DNA from: Peribacillus loiseleuriae | GTDB taxonomy: Bacteria; Bacillota; Bacilli; Bacillales; DSM-1321 | Reading direction: 5' to 3' | Assembly: GCF_001183985.1 (NCBI RefSeq) | Contig: NZ_LFZW01000001.1 | Coordinates: 768,323 to 832,322 of the forward strand | DNA: 64,000 nucleotides | Shown: positions 44,043-53,325 of the stretch, piece after piece | How the letters are laid out: each line of letters opens with the position of its first letter | Position numbering within the stretch: position 1 is the first letter of the stretch | Position numbers and translations under genes: made by a program | Notes under the pieces: model-generated | Told to the model about the DNA's origin: nothing | Seen by the model: only the letters and a program-made list of their open reading frames with translations | Databases searched by the model: none

Positions 44043-45755
44043 GTGGCTAAAACATTACCTAAAGTTGATGTATTAACAGTCGGGGTTGGTTGGGCTGGAG
44101 GAATTATCGCAGCCGAATGTGCGAAAAATGGATTAAACGTTGTTGGCTTAGAACGTGGCGGGAATCGAAATACGGAAGATTTCTCGATGATCCATGATGA
44201 ATTAAGATACGCCATCCGCTATGATTTGATGCAAGATGTGTCAAAAGAGACCATCACATTTCGCAATAAACTAGATCAAAAAGCGTTACCAATGAGACAA
44301 TTAGGCTCGTTCCTTCTAGGTGCCGGTGTTGGTGGTTCAGGTGTCCACTGGAATGGTCACACTTTTCGATTTCTTCCATATGATTTTGAGATTAAATCAA
44401 AAACAATTGAAAAGTACGGGAAGTCTAAAATTAAAGATGGTTATATGCTTCAGGATTGGGGTATTACCTATGATGAATTAGAGCCATACTATGATACGTT
44501 TGAGAAGACATGTGGAATATCTGGAGAACCAAACCCATTAGGTGGTAAACGCAGCAGTGATTATCCTACGCCGCCAATGAAAAATACGGTGATGACAAAT
44601 AAGTTTAGAGATACGGCAAAAAAGCTAAATTTACACCCGTTTTCTTTGCCATCTGCTAATATTTCTGAGGCGTATACGAATCCTGATGGAGAAACACTCA
44701 ATGCCTGTCAATATTGTGCATTTTGTGAACGTTTTGGATGTGAATACGGGGCAAAGTCTTCTCCAAATGTAACGGTCATTCCAACGGCTATGAAAACAGG
44801 TAATTTCGAGTTGAGAACGCACGCCAATGTCATAGAAATTATTCACGAAGGTGGCAAGGCAACTGGAGTCAAGTATATTGATACCTTACAAGGCGAAGAA
44901 TTCATCCAGCCAGCTGATGTCGTTGTGTTAACAAGCTATGTGATGAATAACGCAAAGCTTTTGCTCGTATCGAAGTTAGGAAAACCATACGATCCGAAAA
45001 CGGGAAAAGGCGTGATCGGAAAAAATTATTGTTATCAGCTGAACCCAGGTAGTACCGGATTTTTTGAAAAGGAAAGGTTTAATTCGTATATGGGGGCTGG
45101 CGCACTCGGTCAAGTCGTTGATGATTTTAACGGGGATAACTTTGATCACAGCAATCTTGATTTTATACACGGTGGTTCCTTTGTCGTTAGTCAATCGGGA
45201 TTCCGTCCAATTGCAAGCAATCCCGTCCCTCCTGGAACACCATTATGGGGGAAAGAGTTCAAAGAAAAATCGATTAAATACTATACTCGGACCATTGATG
45301 CGTGGTTCCAAGGCTCGTCCATGCCACATCAAAACAATTATCTAGATCTAGATCCTATATTTAAAGATGCATACGGTGTTCCTTTATTAAGAATGACTTA
45401 TAATTTTACTGATCAAGATCGTAAATTAAACGATTATTTAAATAAACAAAGTGATAAAGTGATGAAAGAAATGGGTGCGGATACTGTTGTGAATTATGGA
45501 AAATTAGTTGACTACAACATTGTTCCATACCAGACGACCCATAATGTAGGTGGTGTCGTAATGGGAGGTGACCCAAATATATCAGCGGTGAATAATTATT
45601 CGCAAATGTGGGATGCTGACAATGTATTTGTCGTCGGTGCCTCAGCCTTTCCGCATAATAGCGGCTATAATCCTACGGGCACGCTTGGAGCACTCGCTTA
45701 TCGTGCGGCAGAAGGGATTGTGAAATATAGTAAAAGTGGAGGTCAGCTTGTTTAG
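44043..45755 (+). CDS. GMC-family flavoprotein dehydrogenase, large subunit
   Basis: A 570-residue FAD enzyme of the glucose-methanol-choline family, gluconate/FAD-glucose dehydrogenase branch. The FAD motif is VGVGWAGGIIAAE near residue 15. Four cysteines (Cys222, Cys225, Cys228, Cys233 in CQYCAFCERFGC) match the place where FAD-glucose dehydrogenases hold a 3Fe-4S cluster. The C-terminal domain has HNVGGVVMGGDP and HNSGYNPTGTLGALA with the catalytic histidine and asparagine. GTG 44043 has AAAGGAAG upstream. No cytochrome subunit is encoded nearby, so electrons may go straight to quinone. Substrate is unknown, possibly a sugar or sugar acid. Confidence 0.9.
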   Translation: MAKTLPKVDVLTVGVGWAGGIIAAECAKNGLNVVGLERGGNRNTEDFSMIHDELRYAIRYDLMQDVSKETITFRNKLDQKALPMRQLGSFLLGAGVGGSGVHWNGHTFRFLPYDFEIKSKTIEKYGKSKIKDGYMLQDWGITYDELEPYYDTFEKTCGISGEPNPLGGKRSSDYPTPPMKNTVMTNKFRDTAKKLNLHPFSLPSANISEAYTNPDGETLNACQYCAFCERFGCEYGAKSSPNVTVIPTAMKTGNFELRTHANVIEIIHEGGKATGVKYIDTLQGEEFIQPADVVVLTSYVMNNAKLLLVSKLGKPYDPKTGKGVIGKNYCYQLNPGSTGFFEKERFNSYMGAGALGQVVDDFNGDNFDHSNLDFIHGGSFVVSQSGFRPIASNPVPPGTPLWGKEFKEKSIKYYTRTIDAWFQGSSMPHQNNYLDLDPIFKDAYGVPLLRMTYNFTDQDRKLNDYLNKQSDKVMKEMGADTVVNYGKLVDYNIVPYQTTHNVGGVVMGGDPNISAVNNYSQMWDADNVFVVGASAFPHNSGYNPTGTLGALAYRAAEGIVKYSKSGGQLV

Positions 45756-45770
45756 AGAGGAGCAGAGAGT

Positions 45771-45995
45771 ATGTTGCAAAACATCGGTATCCCAGGTTTA
45801 ATCATTATTCTTGTGATTACACTGATTATTTTTGGTCCGAAAAAACTGCCTGAAATTGGCTCTGCCTTTGGAAAAACCCTATCTGAGTTTAAAAAATCTG
45901 CCCAAGATATAATGAGTAGTGAAGAAGTAGATTCTACTAACAAGGAAATTGAAGTAGCAGAGGCAGATAAGGTGACCGATTTAATAAAGAAATGA
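45771..45995 (+). CDS. tatA: Sec-independent translocase protein TatA
   Basis: A 74-residue TatA/E-type protein: a short outside N-terminus, one membrane helix (residues 7-22), the [22 protein letters not shown] hinge and amphipathic helix, then an acidic tail. It forms the pore-like oligomer that lets folded twin-arginine substrates cross the membrane. GAGAGGAG lies upstream of the ATG, only 15 bases after the GMC gene, so all three genes are one operon. A dedicated TatA next to its substrate is also seen in Bacillus (tatAd with phoD). No tatC is in the window. Confidence 0.95.
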   Translation: MLQNIGIPGLIIILVITLIIFGPKKLPEIGSAFGKTLSEFKKSAQDIMSSEEVDSTNKEIEVAEADKVTDLIKK

Positions 45996-46160
45996 GAGCA
46001 AAGTCATTATTTCTATTGTAATTTGCTCCGTTCTTTTTTTACTCAACAAGTGATTCCGGTTGTGATATAGGGAAAAAGATGCTGTTTTTTCCTTTAGATG
46101 TTATTCCCTATTAGAGCTTAGATATATCGCTTTCAATTTAAACATCATATTTTTGTTCCT

Positions 46161-46258
46161 AAAAAGGGTCTGACTCACACTCTATATATCGTTTATTAAT
46201 CATTTACACGACTTTAAACGATATATAGTAGTTGTTTGAGTCTGGCCCTTTTGTTTTG
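46161..46258. repeat. Large hairpin of REP type, probably also the tat operon terminator
   Basis: Outer arms GGGTCTGACTCA and TGAGTCTGGCCC pair imperfectly; an inner stem TATATATCGTTTA (46183 on) pairs with TAAACGATATATA. The outer ends resemble GGGTCTGAC-type REP sequences common in bacilli, and a T-rich run follows. Apart from it the gap 45996-46360 is empty. Confidence 0.65.
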
Positions 46259-46360
46259 TTCTCCTTTAAATAAGTGGAAAATTTTATGGCTGAAGGAAAG
46301 AAAAGAAGGTACAACTTGATTCGGAAATAAATAAACTATAGAGAGAGGAGGTAACGAAAT

Positions 46361-46684
46361 TTGAATTTCGATGTACTGGAACAATACATTCAGCCAGAAG
46401 TTTTTATTTTAATCCCAGTGATTTATCTAATTGGTTTGTTTTTGCGGCAGACTCCTCATATCCCTATCTGGCTTCATGCCTGGATTCAGTTGGTTGTCGC
46501 TGATATTGCGTGTGCATTTATTATTGGAAATAATGTCAACGCTTTTATTCAAGCCGTTTTGGTCACTGGAGCATCCCACTTTTTGAAGGATTTAATCCAA
46601 CATACAGTATATGGATTAAAAGGGATAGAACAAGATCCAAACACTGGACAATTTATAACAAAAAAGGACGTTGATAAATCGTAA
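46361..46684 (+). CDS. Phage-holin-like small membrane protein
   Basis: A 107-residue protein with about three hydrophobic segments (residues 12-28, 37-58 and 61-78) and a charged C-terminus, resembling small phage-holin family proteins found singly in Bacillus genomes. The start is TTG 46361 with GAGAGGAGG nine bases upstream. No endolysin or other phage gene is adjacent, so it is an isolated gene rather than part of a prophage. Holin activity is not shown. Confidence 0.65.
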   Translation: MNFDVLEQYIQPEVFILIPVIYLIGLFLRQTPHIPIWLHAWIQLVVADIACAFIIGNNVNAFIQAVLVTGASHFLKDLIQHTVYGLKGIEQDPNTGQFITKKDVDKS

Positions 46685-47152
46685 TCTAGAACAAACGCTT
46701 GATCAATCCCTTTTTATTGGGGTCAGTCTCTTACTGTGTTAAATAGGGTGAGGGGCTTCCCCATAGTGGGGGTCAGGACAAAAATTGATTGGACGGAAGT
46801 GGAAGAATCGTGTCCTATAATCGCACTAAATTTTACATTCTCTTTTTTACGAGAGTTTTTATAAAATACTAATAAATCTATTTACTGCATTTAATGTAGT
46901 TTATTAAAATGATTGCCATGATAATATTGGTAGTGGTTTTTTAAAGAATACATTTGTGTTTATAAGGAATACATATTATTATAAAATAAGAAATGATCGT
47001 GTTACGTAATCTAGATATAGAGAGTGAATTGTAGTGGCTTGAATGAAAGACAAATAAAAAATCACTCATTTTAGTTGTATTAGTAACTAAACAGAGAGTC
47101 TAATGGAACCTAGTATAAATCGCCAGCAATATTGCAATTGGAGGAGTTAATT
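46685..47152. other. Spacer with REP relics, no supported gene
   Basis: Contains GGGGTCAGTC (46719) and GGGGGTCAGGAC (46765) fragments of the REP type. The rest is very AT-rich and includes the unassigned promoter region of the permease gene. No riboswitch was recognised. Confidence 0.4.
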
Positions 47153-48541
47153 TTGTCAAACAAAGAATTAAAGAGAGGACTAGAGGCACGTCATATTCAA
47201 ATGATTGCTTTGGGCGGTACGATTGGTGTTGGGTTATTTATGGGCTCAGCCAGTACCATTAAATGGACTGGACCATCTGTCATGCTGGCTTATGCTGTCG
47301 CTGGTCTCTTTATATTTTTCATCATGCGCTCTATGGGAGAAATGCTTTATTTAGAGCCTACGACGGGTTCATTTGCAACTTTTGCGAGTGACTATATTCA
47401 TCCTTTAGCAGGTTATATGACTGCGTGGAGTAATTGGTTTCAATGGGTAATCGTCGGAATGTCCGAGATTATTGCCGTTGGAATGTATATGAAGTATTGG
47501 TTCCCAGATTTACCCGCATGGATACCAGGTGTGATTGCCATGCTTATCCTAGGGGCTGCAAACCTCATTTCTGTAAAATCTTTCGGGGAGTTCGAATTTT
47601 GGTTTGCACTTATTAAAATAGTAACGATTGTACTGATGATTATTGCTGGCCTAGGTCTTATCTTTTTCGGCTTAGGAAATGGTGGAAATGCAATTGGATT
47701 ATCAAATCTTTGGGCAAATGGCGGCTTCTTCACAGGGGGATGGACAGGGTTCTTCTTTGCGCTTTCCCTTGTCATAGCATCCTATCAAGGCGTTGAACTG
47801 ATCGGTATTACTGCGGGTGAAGCGAAAAATCCAACCAAGACTATAACAAAAGCGATCCAAACGATTATTTGGCGGATTTTAATCTTTTATATTGGCGCTA
47901 TTTTTGTCATCGTTACCGTTTATCCATGGGATCGACTAGATGATATCGGTAGTCCATTTGTTTCAACTTTCGCTAAAATCGGTATTACTGCAGCAGCAGG
48001 TATTATTAACTTTGTCGTCATCACAGCAGCGATGTCTGGTTGTAACAGTGGGATTTTCAGTGCAGGGCGTATGCTGTACACTTTAGCAATGAACGGTCAA
48101 GCTCCGAAAATCTTTGCAAAAATATCTAAAAATGGAGTACCGGCATATTGTACGATCGCTGTTCTTTTAGGTTTAGCCATTGGTGTTGTCTTGAACTTCC
48201 TTGCACCGCCACAACTATTCCTTTATGTTTATAGTGCTAGTGTTTTACCTGGAATGATTCCATGGTTTGTCATACTTATTAGTGAGCTTAGATTCAGAAA
48301 GGTAAGAGCTGCAGAAATGGACAACCATCCGTTCAAAATGCCTTTTGCCCCATACAGTAACTATGCAACAATTGCCTTTTTACTGATGGTGTTGGTTGGT
48401 ATGTGGTTTAACCCTGGGACTCGAATATCCCTTATTGTGGGAGTCGTTTTCCTTGCTATTGTCGCAGCAAGTTATTATTTGTTAAAAATGGATAAGCGAG
48501 TACCATTAGAGGCTGATACGGATGATGATATTTCTGCGTAA
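47153..48541 (+). CDS. Amino acid permease of the AAT family
   Basis: A 462-residue, 12-helix transporter of the amino-acid transporter branch of the APC superfamily. It starts with the hallmark [27 protein letters not shown] and has [24 protein letters not shown] and [18 protein letters not shown]. Closest in style are the Bacillus AapA, YtnA and GabP permeases. The start is TTG 47153 with GGAGGAG six bases upstream; seven further codons upstream have no SD. It is a single-gene unit with a terminator about 200 bases downstream. Substrate within the neutral or D-amino-acid group cannot be fixed. Confidence 0.92.
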   Translation: MSNKELKRGLEARHIQMIALGGTIGVGLFMGSASTIKWTGPSVMLAYAVAGLFIFFIMRSMGEMLYLEPTTGSFATFASDYIHPLAGYMTAWSNWFQWVIVGMSEIIAVGMYMKYWFPDLPAWIPGVIAMLILGAANLISVKSFGEFEFWFALIKIVTIVLMIIAGLGLIFFGLGNGGNAIGLSNLWANGGFFTGGWTGFFFALSLVIASYQGVELIGITAGEAKNPTKTITKAIQTIIWRILIFYIGAIFVIVTVYPWDRLDDIGSPFVSTFAKIGITAAAGIINFVVITAAMSGCNSGIFSAGRMLYTLAMNGQAPKIFAKISKNGVPAYCTIAVLLGLAIGVVLNFLAPPQLFLYVYSASVLPGMIPWFVILISELRFRKVRAAEMDNHPFKMPFAPYSNYATIAFLLMVLVGMWFNPGTRISLIVGVVFLAIVAASYYLLKMDKRVPLEADTDDDISA

Positions 48542-48740
48542 AAAGGCTATTGCCCTTTCTGTTATAAGGATTTAGAATATGTCATTTATTTCAAGGGAAT
48601 ATTTAATACTATAAAAGTTCGAAGTAGTTAAAATAAGGTAAACGCTACTACATCTTTACTATCTGCAATCACCACTTAAGTCATGTTAGAGTGGAGATGG
48701 AAATTGTTTTAAATGTGTAGTTATCCATTGGAATATCTTT

Positions 48741-48772
48741 AAATAGACCTCGGTGATGGGGTCTATTTTTTT
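48741..48772 (+). terminator. Rho-independent terminator
   Basis: AAATAGACC pairs with GGTCTATTT and T7 follows. It is 200 bases beyond the permease stop. The spacer 48773-49242 that follows holds only a small GATCCC/GGGATC hairpin (48988-49006) and no gene I can support. Confidence 0.85.
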
Positions 48773-49242
48773 GTTAGGATTGAGTGAAACATATGACAAA
48801 TAGTAGTGTAACAAATAATTAATAGATCCTTCTTTAGAAAGGGATACTTTTCATGCCTGTTTACAGATATGTAATGAAAAATGCTCAATTATTATGGGTA
48901 TAAATAATCAACTTAAATGTGGTATTTTGCACTCATATTCCTAAATTTGATGGATATGAGGGCCCCCTTTAATGTCTTCAATTCCTCGATCCCTTGAAGT
49001 GGGATCTTGCGATAAAAGTAAGAACGTTTGAAAGCCTATTTTTTTTTATTCTTTCGTTTGGTGAAAATGAAAATAATCCAATACCTATTGATAGACGCAT
49101 CATTGCTGTGATACATTAAAAATAATAGTCGGAAAATTCTAAATAACAATTCGTTTCGATGAGTAATATGTTTTTGGCTAAATGCATTTTTGGTAGAATT
49201 ACCGTCGTTTCGTGAACGGAATGTCGGGAAAAAATAATCATC

Positions 49243-49303
49243 TTTACAAACAAATAAGATAGGTTTTATAATAATGTTAACTAAAAAGTAAGGATGGTTA
49301 ACA
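49243..49303 (+). promoter_or_regulatory. bioY promoter with BirA-type biotin operator
   Basis: TTTACA (49243-49248), 18-base spacer and TATAAT (49267-49272), then TGTTAAC (49275-49281), 15 bases and GTTAACA (49297-49303). This is the BirA operator layout of bacilli, where BirA with biotinyl-AMP represses biotin synthesis and uptake genes. The right half overlaps the ribosome binding site of bioY. Confidence 0.93.
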
Positions 49304-49305
49304 AT

Positions 49306-49866
49306 ATGAAGTTAAGAAAATTAATGTATGTATCTATGTTTGCGACAATTATGGGAGCATTAGGGATTGTACCTCCCATCTTTTTAGGCATTTCACCCGT
49401 ACCGGTTACATTACAAACATTAGGAGTCATGTTATCTGGTAGTGTGTTGGGATCTCGTTTAGGTCCTAAATATGGAGCTTTCAGTCAAATCATATTTTTA
49501 TTATTGGTGATGACAGGTTTACCTCTATTATCTGGCGGACGAGGTGGAATTGGTGTTTTTTTCAGTCCATCAGGAGGCTATATCATCGGCTGGGTAGCAG
49601 GGGCGTATGTGATTGGATTTTTACTATATCATATGAAAAACGTATCCTTTATCAAGGTATTACTTGTTCATATTTTGGGCGGTGTGTTAGTTGTGTACGT
49701 ATTTGGTATTCCTATTCAAGCTATGTTGATGGATATTTCTATTAATCAAGCAATCTTGCTTAGTCTCGTGTATCTTCCAGGTGATTTTATAAAAGTGGCT
49801 GTTGCTTCCTTGCTTGCTATAAAAATACGAAACTCGATCCCGCTCTTAAAGGAGGTAAGAGGCTAA
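49306..49866 (+). CDS. bioY: Biotin transporter BioY
   Basis: The substrate-binding S component of the biotin ECF transporter: 186 residues and about six membrane helices. Typical BioY wording is seen in PVTLQTLGVMLSGSVLGSRLGPKYG and in GGRGGIGVFFSPSGGYIIGWVAGAYVIG. ATG 49306 has AAGGATGG eight bases upstream; an earlier in-frame ATG (49294) lies inside that SD. The BirA operator directly in front confirms biotin control. It corresponds to B. subtilis yhfU. The acyl-CoA ligase gene begins at the base after its stop. Confidence 0.96.
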   Translation: MKLRKLMYVSMFATIMGALGIVPPIFLGISPVPVTLQTLGVMLSGSVLGSRLGPKYGAFSQIIFLLLVMTGLPLLSGGRGGIGVFFSPSGGYIIGWVAGAYVIGFLLYHMKNVSFIKVLLVHILGGVLVVYVFGIPIQAMLMDISINQAILLSLVYLPGDFIKVAVASLLAIKIRNSIPLLKEVRG

Positions 49867-51315
49867 GTGAGAATCACGAGTACATATAGAAAACATGCTC
49901 AAATGGATAACAATCGTTCTGCTATCGTAACAGACGAAGAAATCGTTTCTTATGGTGAATGGTTTGATCTAGTACAACGAACAGCTACTTCTTTCTTTAT
50001 GGAAGATGCAGTAATGAAAAGAGTGGCCTTATTCTTACCAAATGGACGCTTGTTTTTACAACTATTCGCTGGTGCGAGTGAAGCCGGTTGGGCTAATATT
50101 GTTGGAGATATGAGATGGAAGGCGCAAGAGATTAAAGAACGGCTTCAACAAACGACTCCTGATCTTGTTATTGCTGATGAAAAGATGAAGGGATTTTTCC
50201 AAAAACAGCAAATGAAGGTCATATATACAAATGAGATAGAGGATTGGATTGGTTTGAAAAGAGACAGTCCCCAAAGGAATGATAATGTTCCTTTTTATAT
50301 TGGGTTTACTTCTGGTTCGACCGGGAAACCAAAAGCATTCGTTCGATCTCATGCTTCATGGGTAGAAAGTTTTCGGTGTAATCAGGTCGATTTTGGGATG
50401 ACGGAAAAAGATCATGTTTTAATACCGGGTTCATTTGTGAATTCTACGTTTTTATACGGAGCCTTAAGCACTCTATTCTTGGGTGGAACCATCTATGTAC
50501 TGACAAAGTTTTCTCCGGTTCGTTTGATGAATGTTTTACAACATCATCCGATTTCTATCGTGCATGTCGTCCCTACGATGATGCAGGCGTTATTACAGGA
50601 AGGGTTTCATAATGAACAAGCAGTATCTTTTATTTCAACAGGAGCAAAGTGGCTTCCACGAGTGAAGGAGCAAATGCGTCTTCATTTTCCAAATGCGGAT
50701 TTTTATGAGTTTTACGGATCATCGGAGCTTAGTTATATGACGGTTTTAAAAAATGAAGAACAGATTAAACAGGCCGATTCAGTTGGAAGGGTATTCCATA
50801 ATGTTGAAATTAGCATTCGCAATGAAAACGGACATGAAGTAGCGAATGACGAAGAGGGTGTTTTATTTGTAAAAAGTAAGATGCTTTTTGATGGATATAT
50901 AGATAACGAGAAAGAAACAATAAAAGTATTACAGGGAGATTGGGCAACCGTTTATGATATTGCCAAAATGGATGAAGAGGGTTATGTATATATTCTTGGT
51001 CGACAAAATGACATGATCCTATATGGCGGAATGAACGTGTATCCCCAAGAAATTGAACAGGTTTTCATAAATTATGACGGGGTAGAAGAAGTGGTTGTTT
51101 TAGGAATCAAGGATGAGTATTGGGGCGAGAAGGTAGCTGTTTGCATTAAAGGAGATGTATCCTTAACTTCATTGAAAAATTATTGTCTTCAGACTCTATC
51201 TTCTTATAAAATTCCACGAGTATGGCGTAAAGTCGAGAAGTTCCCCTATACAACAGGAGGCAAGATTTCACGCCAAGAAGTAAGAAAGTGGTTTGAAAAG
51301 GACGCGTTAAGATGA
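49867..51315 (+). CDS. yhfT: Acyl-CoA synthetase (YhfT-like)
   Basis: A 482-residue AMP-forming ligase. Motifs are in order: the phosphate loop YIGFTSGSTGKPKAF near residue 140, YEFYGSSELS, the hinge YILGRQNDMILYGGMNVYPQEIE, and the C-terminal lysine in TTGGKISRQE. It is shorter than fatty-acyl ligases (about 540), as is B. subtilis YhfT. The GTG start follows the bioY stop without a gap, and AAGGAGG lies ten bases upstream inside bioY. It should activate a carboxylic acid as CoA thioester. Under BirA control the acid may be biotin-related (for example pimelate-like), but the substrate is unknown. Confidence 0.9.
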   Translation: MRITSTYRKHAQMDNNRSAIVTDEEIVSYGEWFDLVQRTATSFFMEDAVMKRVALFLPNGRLFLQLFAGASEAGWANIVGDMRWKAQEIKERLQQTTPDLVIADEKMKGFFQKQQMKVIYTNEIEDWIGLKRDSPQRNDNVPFYIGFTSGSTGKPKAFVRSHASWVESFRCNQVDFGMTEKDHVLIPGSFVNSTFLYGALSTLFLGGTIYVLTKFSPVRLMNVLQHHPISIVHVVPTMMQALLQEGFHNEQAVSFISTGAKWLPRVKEQMRLHFPNADFYEFYGSSELSYMTVLKNEEQIKQADSVGRVFHNVEISIRNENGHEVANDEEGVLFVKSKMLFDGYIDNEKETIKVLQGDWATVYDIAKMDEEGYVYILGRQNDMILYGGMNVYPQEIEQVFINYDGVEEVVVLGIKDEYWGEKVAVCIKGDVSLTSLKNYCLQTLSSYKIPRVWRKVEKFPYTTGGKISRQEVRKWFEKDALR

Positions 51316-52406
51316 CACGAGCTGTAATTGTCAAAGCAAAGAGAACTGTGATTGGAAAAAAAGGCGGCATCTTGAAAGATTATCCACCCGAGCAATTAGC
51401 TGCTGCTGTAATCAGAGATCTTGTTCAAGATTTGCCCGAACAGGCAGATGACATTATTCTAGGAAATGCAATTGGTCCTGGCGGAAATATGGCGAGGCTT
51501 TCAAGCTTAGAGAGCGATTTGCCTTTTTCTATTCCAGGTATGACGATTGATCGGCAATGTGGCTCTGGCTTAGAAGCGATCCGCCTTGCTTGTCATCTTA
51601 TTCAAGGAGGAGCAGGACACATCTATATTGCGGGGGGCGTTGAAAGTACAAGTCAGTCGCCATATGAAAAAAGGGCTCGTTTTTCACCTGAAAGGATTGG
51701 CGACCCTGATATGGGGTTAGCTGCAGAATATGTAGCTGAAAAATATGGGATCTCACGGCTGATGCAGGATGAGTATGCCAAGCTTAGTTATCAACGAGCC
51801 ATCGATTCATTAAGAAAAGGATATTATTCTGATGAACTCGTAAAAGTCGAAGATCTGCCTTTGCAAGATGAAGGGTTAAATCTAAAGCAAAATTATGAGA
51901 GGATGTTGCGCCGCTTGTCCCCTTGTTTTAAGGACAATGGAACTGTAACGCTTGGAAATTGTTGTGGAATCAATGATGGTGCAGCGGCGGTTCTTGTCAT
52001 GTCTGAGGAAAAAGCCAAGGAATTAGGATATCAACCGATTATGCGCTTTGTAGATAGTGTTGTAACAGGAGTGAACCCTAATTATCCAGCAACTGGTCCG
52101 ATTCCTGCCATTTCAAAAATATTGTCTAGACATTCGTTATCGATTCGAGATATTGACCTGATCGAGATGAATGAAGCATTTGCTTCTAAAGTTGTCGCAT
52201 GTGCAAGAGAACTTTCCATTCCGTATGAAAAGTTAAATGTAGAAGGCGGTGCTATTGCCTTAGGTCATCCTTATGGAGCATCGGGAGCTATTTTGGTGAC
52301 CAGATTATTTTATGAAATCCAGCGTTATAAAACGAACTATTCCATTTCTACAATAGGGATTGGTGGCGGAATGGGTATCGCTATATTATGGGAGAGTATA
52401 ATGTGA
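51312..52406 (+). CDS. yhfS: Thiolase-family protein (YhfS-like) lacking one catalytic Cys
   Basis: A 364-residue thiolase, slightly short of the usual 390. The nucleophile Cys83 is present in DRQCGSGLEA, as are NEAFA and the histidine of GHPYGASG. The second catalytic cysteine, normally in a C-x-GGG loop, is replaced by Gly349 in STIGIGGGMG. The enzyme may therefore act differently from a standard degradative thiolase, perhaps in condensation or transfer. Its ATG overlaps the ligase stop by four bases (ATGA), so the genes are coupled. It matches the yhfU-yhfT-yhfS order of B. subtilis. Confidence 0.9.
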   Translation: MTRAVIVKAKRTVIGKKGGILKDYPPEQLAAAVIRDLVQDLPEQADDIILGNAIGPGGNMARLSSLESDLPFSIPGMTIDRQCGSGLEAIRLACHLIQGGAGHIYIAGGVESTSQSPYEKRARFSPERIGDPDMGLAAEYVAEKYGISRLMQDEYAKLSYQRAIDSLRKGYYSDELVKVEDLPLQDEGLNLKQNYERMLRRLSPCFKDNGTVTLGNCCGINDGAAAVLVMSEEKAKELGYQPIMRFVDSVVTGVNPNYPATGPIPAISKILSRHSLSIRDIDLIEMNEAFASKVVACARELSIPYEKLNVEGGAIALGHPYGASGAILVTRLFYEIQRYKTNYSISTIGIGGGMGIAILWESIM

Positions 52407-52738
52407 AAACAGAGAAGACTTTAGTTACGATCACAGAAGAAATGGTACTAAACTATGAAGTTATTTTTGGAAAACAAAACAAATTACCCCCAACCTTCCC
52501 GATGATCTTTTATCGTTATATCAATGTTCCGTGGGACTACAAGACAGCACCGATTCACCGGAAACAGACTTGTGTTTGTCATAGTGAACTTTCTATCGGA
52601 GAAAGTTATCACTGTGTCGTAACACTGGATCAAGTAAAACAAAAGGGAAAGTATATGTTTTACACCCAATCTCTCGTAGGCTATAACTTGGAAGGAAGCG
52701 AGTGCTTTCGATGTGTGTCAGAATTAGTCGTACACTAA
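52403..52738 (+). CDS. Small hot-dog-fold protein (MaoC N-terminal/FAS1-like dehydratase)
   Basis: A 111-residue protein resembling the N-terminal, non-catalytic half of MaoC-like acyl dehydratases (KLPPTFPMIFYRYINVPW, HRKQTCVCHSELSIGESYHC). The GTG at 52403 overlaps the thiolase stop (GTGA), with GGGAGAG six bases before it. The typical catalytic Asp/His motif is absent here but present in the next protein, so the two probably form a heterodimeric hydratase. Both follow the BirA-controlled ligase and thiolase directly. Family assignment is moderate. Confidence 0.7.
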   Translation: MKTEKTLVTITEEMVLNYEVIFGKQNKLPPTFPMIFYRYINVPWDYKTAPIHRKQTCVCHSELSIGESYHCVVTLDQVKQKGKYMFYTQSLVGYNLEGSECFRCVSELVVH

Positions 52739-53124
52739 CTATAACGGAAGAAAAAATTAAACAGTATGCTTTTCTTTCAGGAGACTTTAATCAGATTCAT
52801 TTGGATCAAAAGGAAGCCGAACGGTACAAATTTAAAGAACCGATTGCTCATGGTATGTTGACAATGGGACTTACTTTGGAAATAGCCTCTTCATTTACTG
52901 AAAAAGGGATGAGAATTTCTACGTATGAGATGCAATTTATTAAACCGATATTTCAGAATGATCTGATTTATATCGTTGCGAAGAAAAAAAAGCAAGATTA
53001 TGGTTCCATCTATCTTGAGATAACAGGTAGGAAACAAAATGAATTGGTGGTTAGGGGAGAGTTAGCCTTAGAGCGTCTGTCCTCAATACATTTTAATAAT
53101 GCGACTAAAGAATCTGGTATGTGA
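52702..53124 (+). CDS. MaoC-type (R)-enoyl-CoA hydratase
   Basis: A 140-residue hot-dog-fold enzyme with the hydratase-2 motif in FLSGDFNQIHLDQKEA, giving the catalytic Asp and His, followed by PIAHGMLTMGL. It should add water to, or remove it from, a CoA- or ACP-linked acyl chain. GTG 52702 has GAAGGA five bases upstream; ATG 52711 is an alternative. It overlaps the preceding gene by 37 bases, which supports a joint complex. It is the last gene of the BirA-controlled group; a ~10-bp hairpin (53233-53262) lies beyond. With ligase and thiolase it makes a partial acyl-elongation or beta-oxidation set without a reductase. Confidence 0.85.
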   Translation: MLSMCVRISRTLTITEEKIKQYAFLSGDFNQIHLDQKEAERYKFKEPIAHGMLTMGLTLEIASSFTEKGMRISTYEMQFIKPIFQNDLIYIVAKKKKQDYGSIYLEITGRKQNELVVRGELALERLSSIHFNNATKESGM

Positions 53125-53325
53125 TTAAACAGTTGATATCTAGAAAAAAGTAAAACATGAAATGTTTGAGTCTCGTTAGAAAATTCTCAGTTTCTACTCT
53201 GCTTTTAGATTAGTTTGAGAAAAGGATTTCCTAAGACTTTATTTTGACTGCTATAAAGTCTTCAAGAGCCTAGTGTGTTTGGTTAGTAAAAAAGAATTTG
53301 ACCCATACTACTAAGGGTGATGAAT

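Noticed and set aside
46361..46684. Prophage remnant around the holin-like gene
   Set aside because: No endolysin, integrase, structural gene or att-like repeat is near; a lone holin-like gene is not enough.
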